Part shown: positions 59,120-64,000 of the stretch, piece after piece
Numbering within the stretch: position 1 is the first letter of the stretch
How the letters are laid out: every line of letters starts with the position of its first letter
Source: Clostridia bacterium
Lineage (GTDB): Bacteria > Bacillota > Clostridia > Christensenellales > Borkfalkiaceae
Direction of reading: 5' to 3'
DNA length: 64,000 nt
Assembly: GCA_017396365.1 (NCBI GenBank)
Contig: JAFQMD010000022.1
Coordinates: 101,449-165,448, forward strand
The notes under the pieces: model-generated
What the model was told of the DNA's origin: nothing
The model's input: only the letters and a program-made list of their open reading frames with translations
Database searches by the model: none
Program-made: the position numbers and the translations under genes

Positions 59120-60224
59120 ATTGCGAACGAATAAAAACGACGCTAAAAATAGGAGTGGAGACGTTCTACTCCTTTTTTCAGTTTTAGCGCTATCTTTGAT
59201 TGGACTCGTTTTCGTCTATTCCGCAAGTAAATATTTTTCAAAAACAACTTACGGCAACGAGTTTTACGTTGCAGGCAAACATTTAATAGGGGTTTTGTTA
59301 GGCTACGGCGCGTTTATCTTCGGCGCAATTATCGACTATAAAAAATATTTCAAGTTTGGCAAGTATTTAATAATACTCGCGATAGTTTTATTGTTGCTCG
59401 TTTTTACGCCGATAGGTTTTTCAAATTACGGCGCTACGAGATGGATAAAAATAGGCGGAATTACTATTCAACCGTCGGAAATAGCAAAGATTTGCTACGT
59501 GATTTTCGTTGCGTCTTATTTTGCAAAAAAGCCGATAAGGGCAAGGGGTTTTATTTCGTGTTTGCCAGTTGTTGCAGTAGGCGTAATTATTTGCATCTGC
59601 ATAATTTTAGAGCCTAATATGTCAATCACCGTTTGTTTTGGGCTTTTAATGCTTGCGCTTTTATTTACCGCAGGCATGAAAATTTCTCATTTGTTATCGC
59701 TTATTTTACCGATAGCGTGTTGCGTTCCGTTGCTTATAATTTTAGAACCTTACAGATTAAACCGCCTTTCCGCATTTTTAAACCCTTGGGCGTCGCCGAA
59801 GGGGGAAGGGTATCAACTGTTGCAGTCGCTCTACGCGTTAGGCTCTGGTGGATGGTTTGGCGTTGGAGTGTTTAATTCAAGGCAAAAATTCAAGTTTTTA
59901 CCTTTTTCAGAAAGCGATTTTATCTTGGCGGTGATAGGCGAAGAAATAGGTTTTATAGGGCTTATATTGTTGTTTGCGCTAATAGTGTTTATCGTCGTAA
60001 GATGCGTAAAAATAGCAGTTAAGTCAAGAGATTTTTTCGGGTATATGGTTGCAATCGGCGTCGCTTGTATTATGGGTATACAATCGCTCGTAAACGCTCT
60101 CGTCGTAACGGGAAGTATTCCGCCGACGGGACTTCCATTGCCACTCGTTTCAGCAGGCAACACGTCTCTTATTACCTTTATGTTTTCATTTGGTATAGTA
60201 TATAACGTATCAATGCAAAATTAA
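59103..60224 (+). CDS. ftsW: FtsW, septal peptidoglycan glycosyltransferase (SEDS family)
   Basis: 373 residues, TTG start at 59103 seven bases after GGAG, overlapping murD by 17. Ten membrane helices. Signatures: VFVYSAS in the first helix, GATRWIKIGGITIQPSEIAK near 115, the FLPFSESDFILAVIGEE region near 270 with the catalytic-type Asp/Glu, and GLPLPLVSAGNTSLITFM near 340. It polymerises glycan at the septum with the FtsI partner. A murG gene usually follows in other dcw clusters but is absent here. Confidence 0.95.
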   Translation: MKSLIELRTNKNDAKNRSGDVLLLFSVLALSLIGLVFVYSASKYFSKTTYGNEFYVAGKHLIGVLLGYGAFIFGAIIDYKKYFKFGKYLIILAIVLLLLVFTPIGFSNYGATRWIKIGGITIQPSEIAKICYVIFVASYFAKKPIRARGFISCLPVVAVGVIICICIILEPNMSITVCFGLLMLALLFTAGMKISHLLSLILPIACCVPLLIILEPYRLNRLSAFLNPWASPKGEGYQLLQSLYALGSGGWFGVGVFNSRQKFKFLPFSESDFILAVIGEEIGFIGLILLFALIVFIVVRCVKIAVKSRDFFGYMVAIGVACIMGIQSLVNALVVTGSIPPTGLPLPLVSAGNTSLITFMFSFGIVYNVSMQN

Positions 60225-60276
60225 CTTTTTTGTACCTGACCGCATAGAATAAAATATCTAAAATTAGGGTGAAAGT

Positions 60277-61536
60277 ATGGATAAATTTATTGTTCGCGGT
60301 GGTAATAAACTGTTTGGAAAAGTAAAAATTCAATCTGCCAAAAACTCAATTTTACCACTTATCGCAGGGAGCGTAATTGCGAGTGGAAAAACGGTTATAA
60401 AAAACACCCCTAAAATTCGCGACGTAGTTATAATGTGCGAAATAATACGCTTTTTAGGTGGAAAGGCTGAATTCTTAGGCGACGATTTGCATTTAGATAC
60501 GAGTTTGGTAAATTCATGGAGTTTGCCGAGTAATTTAACTTCGGAAATAAGAGCGTCGCTATTTATGGTCGGCGCTTTAATTTGTAGATTTGGATATGCT
60601 TCTATAAAACGACCGGGTGGGTGTAGAATAGGCGAAAGACCGATAGATATTCACGTTGACGCTTTGAAGACTTTGGGGGTTAAAGTTGACGAAGGCGAAG
60701 AAATAGTCTTTTCGGGCAAGATAATAAACAGCGGTGTGATAAATCTCAGATTTCCAAGCGTAGGAGCGACTGAAAACGCAATGATGACCGCGCTTAGGGG
60801 TAAGGGCGTTTCAACTATTAAAAATTGCGCGAAAGAGCCTGAAATCGAAGATTTGCAAAAATATTTAAATATGCTCGGCGCGAATATAAAAGGCGCGGGA
60901 ACTTCGGTTATAACGGTTGAAGGTCTTAGCAAAAATAATAGTGGCGAAATAGTATTTACACCGTATCCCGACAGAATTGAACTCGGAACTTACTTATTTG
61001 CTTTGGGCGCAGTCGGTGGCGAAATTGAAATTCACGCCGAAACCTTTAAAAATTCTCAATCGGTTATAAACTTTTTTAAGGATAACGCTTGCAAAATACA
61101 TATAATAAATGATAAAATATATAATATAAGTATAAGCGATACCTTGCGTTCGTTTGGAAAAGTATGTACGGGTCCGTACCCTGCCTTTCCAACCGATTTG
61201 CATCCCCAACTCGTAGCGTGCGCGCTAAACGCTAACGGAATTACCGCCGTTGAAGAAAACGTTTTTGAAAGTAGATTTGCCTACGCAAACGAGTTAAAAA
61301 AGTTCGGCGCAAAAATCGGCGTTTACGGTAAACTTTGTTTAGTTGAAAAGTCGGTCTTACGCGGCGCAAACGTCGTGGCGGGCGATTTAAGGGGCGGGGC
61401 GTCTTTACTTATAGGCGCGCTATCGGCTGACGGGCAGTCTGAGATAAAAAACGCAGTCCACGTCGATAGGGGATATTACAAAATAGAAGAAAAATTTTCT
61501 GCCCTTGGAGCGTACGTAAAAAGGGTAAGTTATTGA
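60277..61536 (+). CDS. murA: UDP-N-acetylglucosamine 1-carboxyvinyltransferase
   Basis: 419 residues, the usual size. AKNSILPLIAGSVIASG near the N-terminus, then the catalytic-loop cysteine in RPGGCRIGERPIDIHV near 110-120, VGATENAMMTAL and DLRGGASLLIGAL. The active-site Cys (fosfomycin target) is present. It makes UDP-GlcNAc-enolpyruvate, the first step of peptidoglycan synthesis. Position between ftsW and ftsQ is found in some Clostridia. Confidence 0.96.
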   Translation: MDKFIVRGGNKLFGKVKIQSAKNSILPLIAGSVIASGKTVIKNTPKIRDVVIMCEIIRFLGGKAEFLGDDLHLDTSLVNSWSLPSNLTSEIRASLFMVGALICRFGYASIKRPGGCRIGERPIDIHVDALKTLGVKVDEGEEIVFSGKIINSGVINLRFPSVGATENAMMTALRGKGVSTIKNCAKEPEIEDLQKYLNMLGANIKGAGTSVITVEGLSKNNSGEIVFTPYPDRIELGTYLFALGAVGGEIEIHAETFKNSQSVINFFKDNACKIHIINDKIYNISISDTLRSFGKVCTGPYPAFPTDLHPQLVACALNANGITAVEENVFESRFAYANELKKFGAKIGVYGKLCLVEKSVLRGANVVAGDLRGGASLLIGALSADGQSEIKNAVHVDRGYYKIEEKFSALGAYVKRVSY

Positions 61537-61549
61537 TACGGAGAAACTT

Positions 61550-62359
61550 ATGAAACACAAACTCTTAATTGTTATAAGCACGGTGCTCGTTTTTGCGTTA
61601 ACAGTAGTTTTGGCTCTCGTGTGGCTACTTAAAATAAGATACGTAGAAGTTAACGTGGTTGCCCAAACGGGTTACGAGCAGGCGCTTTACGAAGAGATTG
61701 AGAGCGTTTTAAGTAAAGAATACGTCGGCAAATCTTACTTTTTTGTAAGCGAAAAGGATATCGACGATAAGATTACCGCAAATCCTTACGTTAAAGTTAA
61801 AGAGATTAAAAAGGTTTTCCCCGATAAAATTATAGTAGAAGTTGAACGTAGAAAAGAGCAGTTTGCTATCGTTTACAATAAAGAGTTTTTTATAACTGAC
61901 GGCGAATATTTTTTACTTAAAAGGACGGCGGATGAAAGCCAAGTTAACGGCGCAATCGTTAACATAACGTTATTAGATATTCAACTTGACGTATCGACTT
62001 TGATAGAAGGTAAGGCGATTGGCTACGAAAATAACGTTTTGGTAGGCTCTACTACCGAAATTTTTAGCAATTTAAAAGATGGGTTTAACCTTGTTGACCG
62101 CATTGAAATTATAGGCAGTAGAAACTGGGTAAGATTTTATACTAAAACAGGCGTTTGCATTGAGTTTTCATTTACGCCCATAGGCGGTGGTGAAACCGTT
62201 GAAAAGGAATTTGCTAAGACTATCGTTGCAAAAACTGAAGAAGTTGAAAATTTTTATAATAAGTTAAACGAAAGTCAAAAGAGCGAGGGGTACGTTATCG
62301 TTTTAACTAAAGATAGCGGTGAGATTTCCATTTCATACGAAACAGAAAAAGCAAATTGA
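61550..62359 (+). CDS. ftsQ: FtsQ/DivIB-type cell division protein
   Basis: 269 residues with one N-terminal membrane helix (about 5-27), then a POTRA domain (RYVEVNVVAQTGY, the conserved NPYVKVKEIKKVFPDKIIVEVERRK segment is split here) and a beta domain. It belongs to the FtsQ-FtsL-FtsB complex. ACGGAGAAA precedes the ATG. Position between murA and ftsA fits. Confidence 0.88.
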   Translation: MKHKLLIVISTVLVFALTVVLALVWLLKIRYVEVNVVAQTGYEQALYEEIESVLSKEYVGKSYFFVSEKDIDDKITANPYVKVKEIKKVFPDKIIVEVERRKEQFAIVYNKEFFITDGEYFLLKRTADESQVNGAIVNITLLDIQLDVSTLIEGKAIGYENNVLVGSTTEIFSNLKDGFNLVDRIEIIGSRNWVRFYTKTGVCIEFSFTPIGGGETVEKEFAKTIVAKTEEVENFYNKLNESQKSEGYVIVLTKDSGEISISYETEKAN

Positions 62360-62374
62360 GCGTAGGAGAGAAAG

Positions 62375-63523
62375 ATGGCTTTTAAAGGCGTTGCAACGTT
62401 AGACGTTGGTTCATCAAAAATAGTTGCTACCCTTTCTGAAAGGGGTGTAAATAACACCTTTTCGGTAAAAGGACAAGCGGTGAGATTTTACGAAGGTTTT
62501 GCCGAAGGCGAGTTTTTAGACGAGCAGAGTTTAGAGTGGGCGATTTGCGATTCGATTGCGGAGATCGTCAAAGAAACGGGCGTTTCACTTGGTGAAATTT
62601 ACGTAAGCGTCCCCGGGGTTTTTATTCGATTAGAAAATAAAAAATATAAATTATCTTTAGGCAAACAAAGAAAAATTACCAAAAACGACGTGGAGTCGCT
62701 ATTTGAAGAAGGTAAGGCGAGAGTTAAAACCGACGGTTATGAAGTTATAGGTTATAGCGAAATTTTCTTTGCTCTTGACGATAACAGAAAGGTTGAAAAC
62801 CCTATCGGCGTAGTTTCTTCAATGCTCGGCGGGGCAATAACTTACTATCTTTGCGAAAATTATTATTTGCAAACTATTCGTAAAATTTTAAATAAAAACA
62901 AGATTAAAGACGTAAGGTTTGTTTTCGTTGGACAAGCAATGGGCAACTATCTTTTAAGCAAGGAAGATAGGGAGTCGCCGTCTTTACTTTTAGACGTTGG
63001 GTATATAACTTCGGAAATGACCGTTCATCTTGGCAACGGTATTTTAGCCGAGTGTTCGGAAGATTTCGGCGGTGGAATTTTAACCTATCATATGGTTAAA
63101 GAATTTGATTTGGAAGTTATGGAAGGCGAACTTTTAAAACGTGAGATAAACTTTGCCATAAACCCGTCGGTAAAATCGAGTTATACGATAGAACTTGAAG
63201 AAAAAACACTTGATTTTTCAAGCGAAAAAGTAAACGAGATAGCATTTTCGGTCGTAGATTCTTTCTTAGGCTCGGTATCTGAGTTTTTAGAGCAAAACAC
63301 ACCGCTTTCAATGGAAAATTTAAGGGTGTATTTAACGGGTGGCGGTCTTTCGTATTTAAGGGGAATTAAATCTCATTTGTCCGCAAGGCTCGGTTCTCCC
63401 GTAGAGATAATTACTCCTAATATTTTGTTAAATTCAAAACCCGAATTTTCTTCGGTTTACGCCCTTTTAGACTACGCGCTTACCGATAAAGAAAAACGCA
63501 AAAAACCTTTTTTCCACTTTTAA
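62375..63523 (+). CDS. ftsA: FtsA, actin-like membrane tether of FtsZ
   Basis: 382 residues with actin-fold motifs: VATLDVGSSKIVATL (phosphate 1), LLDVGYITSEMTVHL and the VYLTGGGLSYLRG adenosine region near 310. It lacks an obvious amphipathic C-terminal helix: it ends DKEKRKKPFFHF, which is short and basic. A GTAGGAGAG lies before the ATG. It anchors FtsZ filaments to the membrane in other bacteria. Confidence 0.92.
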   Translation: MAFKGVATLDVGSSKIVATLSERGVNNTFSVKGQAVRFYEGFAEGEFLDEQSLEWAICDSIAEIVKETGVSLGEIYVSVPGVFIRLENKKYKLSLGKQRKITKNDVESLFEEGKARVKTDGYEVIGYSEIFFALDDNRKVENPIGVVSSMLGGAITYYLCENYYLQTIRKILNKNKIKDVRFVFVGQAMGNYLLSKEDRESPSLLLDVGYITSEMTVHLGNGILAECSEDFGGGILTYHMVKEFDLEVMEGELLKREINFAINPSVKSSYTIELEEKTLDFSSEKVNEIAFSVVDSFLGSVSEFLEQNTPLSMENLRVYLTGGGLSYLRGIKSHLSARLGSPVEIITPNILLNSKPEFSSVYALLDYALTDKEKRKKPFFHF

Positions 63524-63545
63524 CTTTATAAGGAGAAGATAATCC

Positions 63546-63878
63546 ATGATGGATTTTGATTTTAGAGACAACTTTGACGACGAATTTGATAACGCTCAAC
63601 TTTGCAAAATAAAGGTAATGGGCGTTGGGGGCGCGGGGAATAACGCAGTAAACAGTATGATTGAATACGGTATAACTAGCGCAGAATTCGTTGCCGTCAA
63701 TACTGATAAACAGGCTTTAATGCTTTCAAAGACGCCTATTGAAAATAGGATTGTTATCGGAAAAAATTTAACAGGCGGTCTCGGCGCGGGTTCAGATCCT
63801 GAAATCGGGGCGAGAGCAGCCGAAGAATCGAGAGAAGATATTGAAAAGGCGTTAGACGGTGAAGTGAACCCCATTTAG
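63546..63878 (+). pseudogene. ftsZ: FtsZ, truncated by an apparent insertion
   Basis: Begins normally: [24 protein letters not shown] (split here), [26 protein letters not shown] and EDIEKALDG, which is FtsZ through about residue 105 (base 63860). Instead of the expected ADMVF(V/I)TAGMGGGTGTG the frame continues E-V-N-P-I and stops (TAG at 63876-63878) inside sequence with IS-end features. The GTP T-loop GGGTGTG is missing. AAGGAG and ftsA lie upstream. The rest of ftsZ must lie beyond the window if this is an insertion. Confidence 0.9.
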
Positions 63879-63901
63879 TTCACACAATAAAAAAGGCTAA
63901 T

Positions 63902-63941
63902 AAAAAACCTTCTATGATATAATTTTCATAGGAGGTTTTTT
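63902..63941 (+). terminator. IS hairpin that also buries the transposase ribosome-binding site
   Basis: AAAAAACCTTCTATGA (63902-63917) and TCATAGGAGGTTTTTT (63926-63941) form a 16-bp stem with one G-U pair and loop TATAATTT, ending in T6. The right arm contains the GGAGG site of the transposase, and the loop holds a TATAAT. Read-through RNA would be terminated or its RBS masked. Confidence 0.7.
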
Positions 63942-63943
63942 CT

Positions 63944-64000
63944 ATGGCAAAAAAAGGACAAAAATTCAACAAATACACACCCGAACAAAGAAATGAAATA
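63944..64000 (+). CDS. Transposase first ORF (IS3-type OrfA-like), N-terminal fragment
   Basis: ATG at 63944, eight bases after GGAGG, open to the window end (19 residues): MAKKGQKFNKYTPEQRNEI. The start resembles N-termini of IS3-family OrfA helix-turn-helix proteins (KF..Y(T/S)xE.(R/K)xEI). The fragment is too short for a firm family call. Confidence 0.65.
   Translation, partial: MAKKGQKFNKYTPEQRNEI

Larger units (their letters stand above)
63864..64000 (+). mobile_element. Insertion sequence (IS3-like), left end
   Basis: The FtsZ frame breaks at about 63861-63864, where GTGAACCCCATTTAGTTCAC (63864-63883) begins; its arms GTGAAC and GTTCAC are inverted. A TGAACC start is plausible for an IS3-type terminal repeat. 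A transposase-like gene follows at 63944. The element's other end is outside the window, so family assignment is provisional. Confidence 0.72.

Overview
This window is a 64 kb stretch of a low-GC, strongly coding bacterial chromosome. It most resembles an anaerobic, endospore-forming Gram-positive bacterium of the Clostridia type. The evidence is a complete tricistronic Ger germinant-receptor operon, a division and cell-wall (dcw) cluster starting with mraZ-rsmH, a MurE with the meso-DAP motif DNPR, an archaeal-type class I lysyl-tRNA synthetase, a BFD-type anaerobic glycerol-3-phosphate oxidoreductase set, Firmicutes-type LexA boxes, and many sigma-A promoters with 17-bp spacing. The lineage cannot be resolved further from sequence reading alone. 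No rRNA, tRNA or CRISPR array was seen.

Layout. 1-4.4 kb: end of rlmN, then rsgA, rpe, a degenerate M48-like membrane protein with repeats, and a small lipoprotein. 4.4-9.4 kb: a YjjG-type phosphatase, a mannose-6-phosphate isomerase/ROK sugar kinase fusion, a cytidylate-kinase-like protein and lysS. 9.5-17.5 kb: a type IIA topoisomerase pair (ParE/ParC or GyrB/GyrA), an unknown protein, and the TrkA/TrkH potassium system. 17.5-23.4 kb: an operon with Fe-alcohol dehydrogenase, HAD-IIA phosphatase, GlpA-like and partner oxidoreductases, a DUF1667 protein and a uridine-kinase-like enzyme. 23.4-28.3 kb: ruvX, a DUF1292 protein, two coupled very small genes, lipoprotein and membrane genes, and an aldose-1-epimerase-like protein. 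28.4-30.6 kb: a radical SAM/DUF4130 putative DNA-repair pair behind a promoter flanked by two LexA boxes. 30.6-32.9 kb: a small accessory patch with a Cys-tailed hydrophobic mini-protein, ArsR and XRE regulators, an LRR protein and a membrane protein. 33-39.6 kb: class II aldolase, a leader with terminator feeding a TM1266-type ACT protein plus an ABC importer, a solitary MazF, and an HTH-nitrilase-NadE triple fusion. 39.7-43.4 kb: gerA-gerB-gerC. 43.6-50.5 kb: a sugar-kinase-like phosphotransferase; an HPr-kinase-like, S26-peptidase-like and ABC-exporter cassette; a DUF1846 protein; an esterase; rpsT. 50.7-64 kb: murI and the dcw cluster (mraZ, rsmH, ftsL-like, ftsI-type PBP, murE, mraY, murD, ftsW, murA, ftsQ, ftsA, ftsZ).

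The most striking point is the right end. ftsZ stops after about 105 homologous codons, at sequence that looks like the end of an insertion sequence, followed by the start of an IS3-type transposase gene. The dcw cluster also lacks murF, murG and murC at their usual places.

Other points of interest are the LexA-controlled radical SAM pair, the HTH-NadE fusion, divergent XRE operators, a candidate structured leader, the incomplete RiPP-like export cassette, three predicted leaderless genes, and genes whose reading frame or best Shine-Dalgarno site points to an ATT start.
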